Below are positions 1 through 8,839 of a stretch of DNA of 64,000 bases, in pieces. The stretch spans positions 62,001-126,000 of the forward strand of contig NZ_KB894528.1 in NCBI RefSeq assembly GCF_000374465.1, read 5' to 3'. Positions within the stretch are counted from its first letter, which is position 1. Every line of letters begins with the position of its first letter. Source of the DNA: Ahrensia kielensis DSM 5890. GTDB taxonomy: Bacteria; Pseudomonadota; Alphaproteobacteria; Rhizobiales; Rhizobiaceae. The translations under genes and the position numbers were made by a program. The notes under the pieces were generated by a model. The model made no database searches and was not told the DNA's origin. It saw only the letters and a program-made list of their open reading frames with translations.

Positions 1-516
1 GTCAATGTGTCAGACATGTCGGTGCGTGAAGCCGCGCTCATGAGCGCAATTATTTGCCATCCAGATATTTTGGTCGATTCTTTTGACACATTCATGTCGT
101 TTGAGTTCGATAATAAAAGTTTGCGTGATTTGCGAAGCGCAGTCATCGAAGCGCATGGCGAAACTGCTGCGCGATTGCGTGCTGATTTGGTGCAACATCC
201 AGCGCTTGTTGCTTACGCGCATGTTATCGATCAGGTCGATAAAGTTATTAGCCGTTCGCGGCTTTGGGTCTTTACCGAAGAGGCGGCTTTTGAAGACGCT
301 TTGTCCGCATTTGAACAGGCTGTGCAATTGTACCAACGTGCGCGCGGCCTCAATAAAGACCTTAAAGCGGCAGAAGATGCATTGGCTCTTGATGGGTCAG
401 AAGCGAACTGGGCAAGGTTCCAAGATATCCAATTACAGGTGCGCCGTACACAAGGGCTTGATGCGCTTGTTGAGGGCTTTGGTGTCTCCTCAGGACGTCC
501 GAGTCGTAACTTTTAA
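1..516 (+). CDS. dnaG: DNA primase DnaG, C-terminal fragment
   Basis: This is the last 171 codons of an open frame that enters from the left edge, so the zinc-binding and TOPRIM catalytic domains lie outside the window. What remains is the helical C-terminal region that in DnaG contacts the DnaB helicase and sets primer synthesis at the fork. The call rests on the overall resemblance to rhizobial DnaG tails and on position: rpoD follows on the same strand about 300 bp downstream, the usual dnaG-rpoD order. An internal GTG at 7 is not the true start. The final residues are weakly conserved, as is normal for this family. Confidence 0.82.
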   Translation, partial: VNVSDMSVREAALMSAIICHPDILVDSFDTFMSFEFDNKSLRDLRSAVIEAHGETAARLRADLVQHPALVAYAHVIDQVDKVISRSRLWVFTEEAAFEDALSAFEQAVQLYQRARGLNKDLKAAEDALALDGSEANWARFQDIQLQVRRTQGLDALVEGFGVSSGRPSRNF

Positions 517-741
517 GCTGAGTTTTGCGCTTTTTGGCAAAAGAATCATGTCAATTAATTCACAGAAACGCTTGACGTGAGGCCGAATCACGGGAATCAG
601 AGTTATAATTATACGTGAAGGTGGAAATCTGCAGTGGGCAGCACTATTTCCATGAGAGAAGCAACATAGAAATGGCTTTCAGATAAACACACTTAATCAA
701 TGTTTAAGACGCGGTTGTTAGCTTTTGGCTACATGCGACTG

Positions 742-759
742 ATTCGGTAATTACCGAAT
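742..759. promoter_or_regulatory. 18-bp perfect palindrome upstream of rpoD
   Basis: ATTCGGTAATTACCGAAT reads identically on both strands and lies about 60 bp before the rpoD start, in the 301-bp dnaG-rpoD gap (517-817). A perfect dyad of this length without an intervening loop is more typical of a dimeric repressor operator than of an RNA hairpin. No other feature is evident in this gap, although the rpoD promoter must presumably lie in or near it. The binding protein is unknown. Confidence 0.5.
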
Positions 760-817
760 AAACAAAGTGAACAAGGCGACGGCTTAATTGCCTTAATACG
801 CCGGAGAACAAACGTCT

Positions 818-2866
818 ATGGCGACAACGACTAAAACAAAAAAAAATCCCGAAGCTGGGGCCCCGAGTACAGAGACGCAGACCGCAGATGGGCCATTGCT
901 CGATCTAACGGCTGATTCCGTCAAAAAAATGATACGCGCTGCAAAAAAGCGCGGCTTTGTTACTGTCGACGAGCTGAACTCTGTCTTACCTTCCGATCAG
1001 ACCGATCCTGACAAGATTGAGGACGTTATGTCCGCGCTGTCAGAAATGGGCATTAATGTCGTGGAAGACGACGAAGACAGCGATGCTGATACGAACGACG
1101 CTGATGCTACGGCCGGTTCTAAGGAAGTTGCAACAGCAAGTGGCAGCGCCGTTACAACAACGGTTAAGAAAAAAGAACCAACCGATCGTACCGATGATCC
1201 GGTTCGCATGTATTTGCGTGAAATGGGGCAGGTTGAACTGCTTTCACGCGAAGGCGAAATCGCAATTGCCAAGCGCATTGAGGCCGGCCGTGAAACGATG
1301 ATCGCTGGTCTTTGTGAAAGCCCGTTGTCATTCCAAGCGATTATTATCTGGCGTGATGAGCTGATGGAGGAAAACATCCTCCTGCGCGATATTATTGACC
1401 TTGAAACAACCTATGCTGGTCCTGAGGCTAAGGCGACACCAAAGGTGCCAACGCCTGAAGAAATTGATCAGGCACGCAAAGAGCGTGAAGAAAAAGAACG
1501 TCTGCTGCGTCAGCCGCGTCGCCGTGATGATGACATCACCAATGTTGGTGGTGAAGGTCAGATCGACGATGATGATGACGAAGAAGACGAAGTGAACCTA
1601 TCGCTAGCGGCGATGGAGGGCGAACTACGTCCGCAGGTCATGGAAATTTTCGACAACATTGCTAATGTTTATAGCAAGTTGCGTAAACTACAGGATCAGC
1701 AAGTTGAAAGCGCCTTGGCCGATGAGGGCGAATTGTCATCAAGCCAGAAGCGCCGTTACAAGCAACTTCAGGATGAACTGGTTACTCTGGTTAAGTCTCT
1801 ATCGCTTAACAATCAGCGTATTGATGCGCTTGTTGAACAGCTTTACTCGATTAACCGTGGTTTCGTTCAAAACGAAGGCCGTTTGCTACGACTTGCAGAA
1901 ACCTATGGCGTAAGCCGTGAAGCATTTTTGAAGCATTACCAAGGTTCTGAGCTTGATCCAAATTGGGTTGAGACAATTTCGCAGCTTGATTCCAAAGCGT
2001 GGAAAACATTTGCAGAAAAAGAACCGCACACGATTGAAGAATTGCGTGCGGAAATTCAAGAGCTTGCCACTGAAACTGGTATCGCTATTCCTGAGTTCCG
2101 CCGTATTGTGAATCAGGTTCAAAAAGGTGAGCGCGAAGCACGCATAGCCAAGAAAGAAATGGTCGAAGCGAACCTTCGTCTCGTGATTTCTATTGCGAAA
2201 AAATACACGAACCGTGGCCTACAGTTTCTTGATCTCATTCAAGAGGGCAACATTGGTCTGATGAAGGCCGTGGATAAGTTCGAATATCGCCGTGGTTACA
2301 AATTCTCGACCTATGCGACATGGTGGATACGTCAGGCTATTACGCGTTCTATCGCTGACCAAGCACGCACGATCCGTATTCCGGTCCACATGATTGAAAC
2401 GATCAACAAAATTGTGCGTACATCACGTCAGATGTTGCATGAGATTGGCCGCGAACCAACGCCAGAAGAATTGTCAGAAAAACTGGCAATGCCATTGGAA
2501 AAAGTTCGCAAAGTTCTCAAGATCGCAAAAGAACCGATTTCGCTCGAAACGCCAGTTGGCGATGAGGACGATTCACATCTGGGCGATTTCATTGAGGACA
2601 AGCAGGCAATCTTGCCAATTGATGCGGCTATTCAAGCGAACCTACGCGAAACAACAACACGCGTATTGGCTTCACTGACACCGCGTGAGGAACGTGTTCT
2701 TCGTATGCGCTTTGGTATCGGCATGAACACCGACCACACACTTGAAGAAGTGGGTCAGCAGTTCTCTGTTACGCGTGAACGTATTCGTCAGATTGAGGCA
2801 AAAGCGCTCCGCAAGCTGAAGCACCCAAGCCGAAGCCGCAAGTTGCGCTCTTTCTTGGATCAGTAA
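818..2866 (+). CDS. rpoD: RNA polymerase primary sigma factor RpoD (sigma70)
   Basis: This 682-residue protein is the housekeeping sigma factor, which directs core RNA polymerase to -35/-10 promoters. The order is typical of group 1 sigma factors. Region 1.1 occupies roughly residues 30-90 and region 1.2 ([16 protein letters not shown]) lies near 130. A long acidic non-conserved insert with Asp/Glu runs follows around 240-260. Region 2 has the melting and -10 recognition segment ([17 protein letters not shown]) near 500, and region 4 has the -35 helix-turn-helix ([20 protein letters not shown]) near the end. The ATG at 818 follows a GGAG about 11 bases upstream. Length matches alphaproteobacterial RpoD. 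A strong hairpin terminator follows. Confidence 0.98.
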   Translation: MATTTKTKKNPEAGAPSTETQTADGPLLDLTADSVKKMIRAAKKRGFVTVDELNSVLPSDQTDPDKIEDVMSALSEMGINVVEDDEDSDADTNDADATAGSKEVATASGSAVTTTVKKKEPTDRTDDPVRMYLREMGQVELLSREGEIAIAKRIEAGRETMIAGLCESPLSFQAIIIWRDELMEENILLRDIIDLETTYAGPEAKATPKVPTPEEIDQARKEREEKERLLRQPRRRDDDITNVGGEGQIDDDDDEEDEVNLSLAAMEGELRPQVMEIFDNIANVYSKLRKLQDQQVESALADEGELSSSQKRRYKQLQDELVTLVKSLSLNNQRIDALVEQLYSINRGFVQNEGRLLRLAETYGVSREAFLKHYQGSELDPNWVETISQLDSKAWKTFAEKEPHTIEELRAEIQELATETGIAIPEFRRIVNQVQKGEREARIAKKEMVEANLRLVISIAKKYTNRGLQFLDLIQEGNIGLMKAVDKFEYRRGYKFSTYATWWIRQAITRSIADQARTIRIPVHMIETINKIVRTSRQMLHEIGREPTPEELSEKLAMPLEKVRKVLKIAKEPISLETPVGDEDDSHLGDFIEDKQAILPIDAAIQANLRETTTRVLASLTPREERVLRMRFGIGMNTDHTLEEVGQQFSVTRERIRQIEAKALRKLKHPSRSRKLRSFLDQ

Positions 2867-2886
2867 GAACAGCTAAAAAGAATACA

Positions 2887-2913
2887 AAACCCGGCCATTG
2901 AGCCGGGTTTTTT
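2887..2913 (+). terminator. Intrinsic terminator after rpoD
   Basis: An AACCCGGC / GCCGGGTT stem with a six-base loop is followed by a run of T. The T run overlaps the stop codon of the convergent ung gene, so the hairpin probably ends transcripts from both sides. Confidence 0.9.
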
Positions 2914-3586
2914 ATAAGGCCCAATCTATTGGCGTGACATCGTTTTTCTCCAAGAAGGCATTGGCTTTGGAAAATGGTTTCGTGCCAAAAAATCCCTTAT
3001 GAGCAGAGAGCGGCGAAGGGTGCACCGAGCGGATAACTAAATGCCTGCTTTCATTAACAAAAGATGCTTTTTCCTGCGCATATGCGCCCCATAATATAAA
3101 AACGATTGGGAGCGGTTGTTCATTAACGAGCCTGATCACGGCATCCGTAAATGTTTCCCAGCCCTTCTTTTGGTGCGAGCCAGCCTTATGCGCTTCGACG
3201 GTTAAAACTGAATTGAGAAGAAGCACGCCTTGCTTTGCCCATGCTTCCAGATTTCCGTGGCTGGCGGGTTCGATACCAAGATCACTGTTGAGTTCTTTAA
3301 ATATGTTGACGAGTGAAGGCGGCGTGCGCACGCCTTTGGGAACAGAAAAACTCAAACCATGCGCTTGGCCAGGCCCATGATAAGGGTCTTGCCCCAGAAT
3401 GACGATTTTCACTTGGTCGAGCGGTGTCATATCCAGCGCTTTGAACCAAAGCTTAGATGTTGGGAATATTTGCTTTCCAGCATCACGCTCTGACTGCAAA
3501 AAAGCTTTAAGTTTCGCCATATAGGGACTGTCAAACTCTTGGCTTAAATGGTTTAGCCAGCTTTCATGTATCTCGACCATATTCAT
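2912..3586 (-). CDS. ung: Uracil-DNA glycosylase (family 1)
   Basis: The enzyme removes uracil from DNA by cleaving the N-glycosidic bond, starting base excision repair of deaminated cytosine or misincorporated dUMP. The 224-residue product has the water-activating motif GQDPYHG with catalytic Asp about residue 67. It also has the uracil-recognition stretch [10 protein letters not shown] near 125 and the DNA-intercalation loop [13 protein letters not shown] with His about 189. All are canonical and the length is normal. The gene is convergent with rpoD and divergent from the YjbQ-type gene, so it is probably monocistronic. Confidence 0.97.
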   Translation of the reverse strand: MNMVEIHESWLNHLSQEFDSPYMAKLKAFLQSERDAGKQIFPTSKLWFKALDMTPLDQVKIVILGQDPYHGPGQAHGLSFSVPKGVRTPPSLVNIFKELNSDLGIEPASHGNLEAWAKQGVLLLNSVLTVEAHKAGSHQKKGWETFTDAVIRLVNEQPLPIVFILWGAYAQEKASFVNESRHLVIRSVHPSPLSAHKGFFGTKPFSKANAFLEKNDVTPIDWAL

Positions 3587-3649
3587 CCGTTTGCATATCT
3601 CGTGTAAGTCAAATGCGTTGCGTTCTAATTATTGCCGAAAGTGAAAACC

Positions 3650-4078
3650 ATGCCACATCATATTGTTAAGCTAAACACGCACGGGCAGGGACTGTATGAA
3701 TTTACACACGATGTGAAGCATTTTGTTGAAGAATACGCGCCAAGCGATGCTCTTTTAACGCTCTTTGTGCGCCACACTTCTTGCTCACTTTTGGTGCAAG
3801 AAAATGCAGATAGTGAAGTTCAATCGGATATGAAGGCGTTTTTTGCCCGATTGGTGCCACCAACGAGTGATCCTTCAATGTCATATCTTCGGCATACCTA
3901 TGAAGGGCCTGATGATATGCCTGCGCATATCAAAGCGGCGTTGACGCAAACATCAATCGGAATTCCTGTCATCAGCGGGCAAATGATGCTCGGCACATGG
4001 CAGGGCATATATTTGTTTGAACATCGTGACAGGCCGCATAATCGGCAGGTCGTGCTACATCTGACCAGTGAAGCCTAA
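3650..4078 (+). CDS. YjbQ/UPF0047 family protein
   Basis: This product of about 142 residues belongs to the YjbQ (UPF0047) family, often annotated as a secondary thiamine-phosphate synthase because some members show weak activity; the true role is unsettled. Family hallmarks visible are the HTSCSL motif near residue 45, the HNRQVVLH-type C-terminus and the GTWQGIYLFEHRD stretch that shapes the conserved pocket. Starts at TTG 3632, GTG 3641 and ATG 3650 are all in frame. The ATG gives the typical family length and is preferred, but no strong ribosome-binding site separates them. The protein is soluble and no thiamine gene is nearby. Confidence 0.85.
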   Translation: MPHHIVKLNTHGQGLYEFTHDVKHFVEEYAPSDALLTLFVRHTSCSLLVQENADSEVQSDMKAFFARLVPPTSDPSMSYLRHTYEGPDDMPAHIKAALTQTSIGIPVISGQMMLGTWQGIYLFEHRDRPHNRQVVLHLTSEA

Positions 4079-4114
4079 TCAAACGTTAAGGCTTTCCGAT
4101 GCATTTTATCGATT

Positions 4115-4459
4115 ATGAGAAGATGGATCGAAAAAAACGCCAAGATTTCTGCTGTAATCCTATTGCCATTCCTGCTTCAGGGATGCGCGGCAATAGCTGT
4201 TGCTGACACAGTCGTTGGCTCCACCGTGTTTGTCGCCAAAACAGCTGTTAAAGGCACTGTGGGTGCAGGAAAACTTGTTTACCGCGGCGGTAAGGCCGTT
4301 GGTAATGCGGTTACAGGTGGCAATAGCAACTCAGACTATAGCTATGATAGCCAAGCCTATCAGGGTGATGTTGATAGCGCGCCCAGTTGCTTAAATTCCG
4401 ATGGCTCTTATTCGCAGGCGTTGCGCGACGCAAATGGCGAATATTTCTGTACGAACTAG
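4115..4459 (+). CDS. Small putative lipoprotein
   Basis: This 114-residue protein begins with a charged stretch, a hydrophobic segment and a lipobox-like LLQGC ending at Cys24, so it is probably lipidated and envelope-anchored. The mature part has an alanine/valine/glycine-rich segment (VVGSTVFVAKTAVKGTVGAGK), which could lie against or in a membrane, and a polar tail with two cysteines. Similar small lipoproteins are found in other Hyphomicrobiales but I know of no function. The gene lies between the YjbQ-type and DsbA-like genes on the same strand. Confidence 0.75.
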   Translation: MRRWIEKNAKISAVILLPFLLQGCAAIAVADTVVGSTVFVAKTAVKGTVGAGKLVYRGGKAVGNAVTGGNSNSDYSYDSQAYQGDVDSAPSCLNSDGSYSQALRDANGEYFCTN

Positions 4460-4583
4460 AAATAAATGGCTGGCTTCATAACAACTTCGTGAAGAGTTCA
4501 CTGTAGATGGGGCAATATTTGCCTTGGTACTGCCCGATTCAAAACGCTATAAGATCGCAAAACTTAGTAATTTGGAGCTTTTA

Positions 4584-5249
4584 ATGTCTCAGTCAACGCT
4601 GATTTCCCGTCGTAATGCCCTTTTATCCATGGCCGCAATTCCTGCTGCGTTGAGTGTTACTACTCTGCCTGCTTTTGCACAAAGTGCGCCAAGGTCCGAA
4701 GGCAGCGTGGATGTAGAAAAACTAATGTCTGAAGGTGCTTTGCCAGAAATGTTTGAAGGCGAAGAAGATGCTCCTGTCACTATTGTTGAATATGCTTCAA
4801 TGACATGTGGACATTGTGCGAATTTCCATAAAAACACTTACCCTGAGCTAAAAGAAAAATATATCGATACCGGAAAAGTGCGCTTGATCATGCGCGAATT
4901 TCCATTTGATCCACGCGCTGCAGCAGCCTTCATGCTTGCACGCTGCGCGCCAAATGGTGCTTATTTTCCGATGGTTGATGTGTTATTCAAACAGCAAGCA
5001 ACATGGGCGCGAGCAGAAAATGCACGTGCTCCGTTGGAAAACATTGCCAAATTAGCTGGTTTTACACAGGAGTCATTCGAGAAATGCTTGACCGACCAGC
5101 AGCTTTTGAATGATGTGAATAAAGTACGGGAACGTGGTCAGACTGAGTTTGAAGTAAACGCGACCCCAACATTTTTTATCAATGGCGAAAAATACGCCGG
5201 AGCGCTGACAATTGATCAACTGTCTGCCATCATTGACGATCTGCTCTAA
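4584..5249 (+). CDS. DsbA-family thiol:disulfide oxidoreductase, Tat-type signal
   Basis: This is a periplasmic thioredoxin-fold protein predicted to form or rearrange disulfides in exported proteins. The chosen ATG at 4584 has GGAG nine bases upstream and gives 221 residues; the longer frame from 4524 lacks support. The N-terminus has an SRRNALL twin-arginine motif, a hydrophobic core and a likely cleavage site after AFA. The active site is CGHC (Cys75-Cys78), followed by the DsbA-type FPFDPRA region and the cis-proline segment ATPTFFINGEKYAGA. It matches the thioredoxin_4 group common in alphaproteobacteria. It lies 48 bp before smc, separated by a strong hairpin. Confidence 0.92.
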   Translation: MSQSTLISRRNALLSMAAIPAALSVTTLPAFAQSAPRSEGSVDVEKLMSEGALPEMFEGEEDAPVTIVEYASMTCGHCANFHKNTYPELKEKYIDTGKVRLIMREFPFDPRAAAAFMLARCAPNGAYFPMVDVLFKQQATWARAENARAPLENIAKLAGFTQESFEKCLTDQQLLNDVNKVRERGQTEFEVNATPTFFINGEKYAGALTIDQLSAIIDDLL

Positions 5250-5260
5250 GCAGAAATATA

Positions 5261-5285
5261 TCGCGCAAAGCTTGGCTTTGCGCGA
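5261..5285 (+). repeat. Strong stem-loop in the smc leader
   Basis: TCGCGCAAAGC and GCTTTGCGCGA pair perfectly (11 bp) around a TTG triloop, ending at the edge of the smc ribosome-binding region (AAGGTGG, 5285-5291). There is no T run, so it is not a standard terminator. It could be an RNA-processing or stability element between the two genes, or a site affecting smc translation. Confidence 0.6.
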
Positions 5286-5297
5286 AGGTGGTGGCGT

Positions 5298-8200
5298 ATG
5301 AAGTTTAATAAATTACGCCTTCTTGGTTTCAAATCATTTGTTGAGCCAACAGAGTTTGCTATTGAACGTGGCCTGACCGGTGTGGTCGGCCCGAACGGTT
5401 GCGGCAAATCCAATTTGGTCGAAGCGTTGCGCTGGGTGATGGGCGAAAGCTCATACAAAAACATGCGCGCTTCGGGCATGGATGATGTCATCTTTTCCGG
5501 TTCCGGAACCCGTCCATCACGTAACTCGGCAGAAGTTGCGCTTTTTCTCGATAATGATGATCGCACTGCACCTGCCGCTTTCAATGATAGCGAGTTGCTG
5601 CAGGTAACGCGCAGGATCGAACGCGAAAACGGTTCTGCTTACCGTATCAACGGTAAGGATGCCCGTGCAAAAGATGTGCAGCTTTTGTTTGCCGATCAGT
5701 CCACCGGTGCCCGTTCTCCTTCAATGGTCGGACAGGGGCGAATTGGTGAGCTTATTCAAGCAAAACCGCAGGCAAGGCGCGCACTTTTAGAAGAAGCTGC
5801 GGGTATTTCAGGCCTCCATTCGCGGCGGCATGAAGCCGAATTGCGCTTGCGCGGCGCAGAGACCAATCTGGAGCGATTGGATGATGTAACATCCGAACTC
5901 GAAAGCCAGATCGAAAGCTTGAAACGTCAAGCGCGTCAAGCAAACCGTTTCCGCACATTATCGCGCGATATCCGCCAAGCTGAGGCGACATTGCTGCATC
6001 TAAAATGGATGCAAGCAAAGACGGCTGAAGGTGAAAGCCAATCGACGCTTTCTAAAGCGACGAATGAAGTTGCTGAACGTGCGCAATTGCAAATGGATGC
6101 AGCACGCTTGCAAGGCATTGCTCAAAAAGCATTGCCGCCTCTGCGTGAGGCAGAAGCGGCTGCAGCAGCAGCCCTGCAACGCCTGACAATTGCGCGTGAT
6201 CAACTGGACACGGAAGCTGAACGTTTGCGTGCGCGTAAACGAGAATATGAGCAACGTATTACGCAGCTATCCACCGATATAGAGCGTGAAGAACGCATGC
6301 TGGTTGAGAATGCTGATATTCTTAGTCAGTTACGAGAAGAAGAAAAAACTCTTAAAGCGCAAGACGAAGGCGCAGACGAGCGCGAAGCAGAGCTGGCCGC
6401 GAAAGTAGAGACTGCTAAGGCTGAATTAGAAAGCTCAGAAGCAGAACTGTCAAAAATCACAGCTGAACGCGCAGAAGCACAAGCGCTTCGCACACAATTA
6501 CAGCGCCGTATCGGTGAGCTGACAGACCGTCGCACGCGCCTTGAGACACAAGAGCGCAATGTTGATGCGGAACTAACAACGCTCAACGATAAGATCAGCC
6601 AATTGGATGATCCTGCCGAGAAGCAAGCGCTTGTTGAAAAGGCAGAAGCCTCGATTATTGATGCGGAAAAAACCGTTACGCAAAGCGAAAGCGATGTTGC
6701 CAAAGCACGTGCTGCCGAAGCACAGCTGCGGCCTGATCTAGCAACGGCACGTGAGGCGCTAAACACGCTTGAAGCCGAAGCACGCACGATCGCAAAATTG
6801 CTCAATGCTGGTGGCAATGATCTATTTCCAGCAATCATCGAAAGCCTCAAAGTCGATAAGGGATTTGAAACCGCATTGGGCGCTGCCTTGGGCGATGATT
6901 TGGACGTGCCAACAGACGCAAATTCTGCCGTGCATTTTGCGGGCGTAGAAATTGCCAGCGATGACCCGCAATTACCTGCAGGCGCGACACCGCTTGGTGA
7001 ACATGTGCGCGGCGGTGATGCGATTGGACGTCGTTTAAACCAAATTGGTATCGTTGCCGATGATGCGGCAGGTGCCGCTTTGGCACCATCCCTTAAAACA
7101 GGGCAACGTCTTGTCACGAGGCAAGGCGCTCTATGGCGCTGGGATGGATATCGTGCCGCAGCTGATGCGCCAACTATGGCAGCGCAGCGCCTTGCACAGA
7201 AGAACCGCTTGAGCGAACTTGATGCCGAAATTGTCGAGGCAACCAAAGCCAAAGCTGCGATTGAAGCATCAATGCAAGCTGCAGAAACGGCAACGCGTAA
7301 TACTGTAGCGGCAGAAAATTCGGCCCGCCAATCATTAAAAGATCGGCAAAATGATGCGCGCAAAGCCCGCGATGAACTCGCCGCTGCAGAGCGTTCCTCT
7401 GGTGAACTTTCGCGCCGCCGTGCTGTGTTGGATGAATCATTCGGGCGTATTCGTATTGATTTAAATGAAGCTGTTGGCGTTTTGGCCGAAGCGGAAGCTG
7501 CATTGGCCTCAGAGCCAGAAGTCACAGCTTTTGATGCACGCCTTCAAAGTTTGCAGACAGATGTTGCAAAAGATCGTGCTGTTTTGGCAGAACTGCGCGC
7601 CGAGCATCAAGGTCTTTCGCGTGAGGTTGAAGCAAGGCGCCAAAGGCTCAAAGCGATTGAGCGCGAAACCAAAAGCTGGACAGACCGCCGCGCGAATGCT
7701 GACAGTCAGATTGCGATCCTACGTGCCCGCGAAACAGAAACGCAGAAGCTTTTGGAAGAGTTGGCAGACAGCCCCGGCGAGTTTGAAGCCCGCCAGCGTG
7801 AGCTACTGCGTCAGATTGAGGCCGCTGAAGCAAAACGCAATGAAGCTGCCGACAAGCTGGCAAAAGCGGAAACGTCTGCTGCTGAAGCTGATCGAGCGGC
7901 AACAGCTACAATCCAAGATTTATCAACATCACGCGAAGCGCGTGCGCGTGCAGAAGAACGTGCTGCTGCAGCATCTGAGCGCCGCAGTGATATTGAAGCT
8001 AGAATTCATGAAGCATTGAACTGCGAGCCGCATAAAGCATTTGAACAAACGGGCTTAGCTGTCGATGACGCAATGCCGGACATGGACCCGACCGAGAAAC
8101 GCCTCGAACGTCTAAAAATTGAGCGTGAGCGTCTCGGTGCTGTCAACTTGCGTGCTGAAGAAGAGCAGAACGAACTATCTGAGCGCTTTGGTCTAATTAC

Positions 8201-8759
8201 CTCTGAACGTGAAGATGTTGTTCAGGCTATTGCAGAATTGCGTTCGGCTATTTCGTCGCTCAACAAAGAGGGCCGTGAACGTCTTCTCGTTGCGTTCGAA
8301 GCTGTACAGGATCATTTCAAACGTCTTTTCACGCATTTGTTCAATGGTGGAACGGCAGAACTACAGCTTATTGAGAGCGATGATCCGCTGGAAGCTGGAC
8401 TTGAAATCATAGCGCGACCTCCGGGCAAAAAGCCGCAAACCATGACACTGCTTTCCGGTGGTGAGCAGGCATTGACAGCGATGGCTTTGATTTTCGCGGT
8501 ATTCTTGACCAATCCCGCACCGATTTGCGTGCTGGATGAGGTTGATGCACCGCTGGATGATCACAATGTGGAGCGCTTCTGCGATCTGATGGATAAGATG
8601 AGCGCAGAAACAGATACACGCTTTGTGATTATTACGCATAACCCGATCACGATGGCCCGTATGGACCGTTTGTTCGGTGTTACCATGAAAGAGCAGGGCG
8701 TATCTCAGCTAGTTTCGGTTGACCTTCAAGAAGCAGAAGAACTTCGTGAGGCAAGCTAG
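5298..8759 (+). CDS. smc: Chromosome segregation ATPase SMC
   Basis: This 1153-residue structural-maintenance-of-chromosomes protein compacts and segregates the chromosome with ScpA/ScpB. The N-terminal head has Walker A GPNGCGKSN (residues 31-39). Two long coiled-coil arms rich in Ala, Glu and Arg flank a hinge around 500-640, which contains a glycine-rich ALGAALGDDLDV segment. The C-terminal head has the ABC signature LSGGEQALTAMAL and Walker B ICVLDEVDAPLDD. Length and layout are standard. The ATG follows an AAGGTGG-type site. Long open frames seen on the opposite strand and in other frames reflect the biased composition of the coiled coils. Confidence 0.97.
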   Translation: MKFNKLRLLGFKSFVEPTEFAIERGLTGVVGPNGCGKSNLVEALRWVMGESSYKNMRASGMDDVIFSGSGTRPSRNSAEVALFLDNDDRTAPAAFNDSELLQVTRRIERENGSAYRINGKDARAKDVQLLFADQSTGARSPSMVGQGRIGELIQAKPQARRALLEEAAGISGLHSRRHEAELRLRGAETNLERLDDVTSELESQIESLKRQARQANRFRTLSRDIRQAEATLLHLKWMQAKTAEGESQSTLSKATNEVAERAQLQMDAARLQGIAQKALPPLREAEAAAAAALQRLTIARDQLDTEAERLRARKREYEQRITQLSTDIEREERMLVENADILSQLREEEKTLKAQDEGADEREAELAAKVETAKAELESSEAELSKITAERAEAQALRTQLQRRIGELTDRRTRLETQERNVDAELTTLNDKISQLDDPAEKQALVEKAEASIIDAEKTVTQSESDVAKARAAEAQLRPDLATAREALNTLEAEARTIAKLLNAGGNDLFPAIIESLKVDKGFETALGAALGDDLDVPTDANSAVHFAGVEIASDDPQLPAGATPLGEHVRGGDAIGRRLNQIGIVADDAAGAALAPSLKTGQRLVTRQGALWRWDGYRAAADAPTMAAQRLAQKNRLSELDAEIVEATKAKAAIEASMQAAETATRNTVAAENSARQSLKDRQNDARKARDELAAAERSSGELSRRRAVLDESFGRIRIDLNEAVGVLAEAEAALASEPEVTAFDARLQSLQTDVAKDRAVLAELRAEHQGLSREVEARRQRLKAIERETKSWTDRRANADSQIAILRARETETQKLLEELADSPGEFEARQRELLRQIEAAEAKRNEAADKLAKAETSAAEADRAATATIQDLSTSREARARAEERAAAASERRSDIEARIHEALNCEPHKAFEQTGLAVDDAMPDMDPTEKRLERLKIERERLGAVNLRAEEEQNELSERFGLITSEREDVVQAIAELRSAISSLNKEGRERLLVAFEAVQDHFKRLFTHLFNGGTAELQLIESDDPLEAGLEIIARPPGKKPQTMTLLSGGEQALTAMALIFAVFLTNPAPICVLDEVDAPLDDHNVERFCDLMDKMSAETDTRFVIITHNPITMARMDRLFGVTMKEQGVSQLVSVDLQEAEELREAS

Positions 8760-8839
8760 ACCTAGTATGTTGAACTATCCAGACTTATAGTGCTGTTGGA
8801 TGCCGTTGAAGCTGTAACCCGAACGAAGAATTGTGCTAA

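Noticed and set aside
83-580. 165-codon frame overlapping the dnaG end and running past it
   Set aside because: Different frame from the supported DnaG tail, cysteine- and arginine-rich and unlike a real protein.
6326-7525. 399-codon open frame on the strand opposite smc
   Set aside because: It lies within the smc coiled coil, is made of serine, alanine and arginine runs and mirrors the codon bias of the true gene. No domain or ribosome site.
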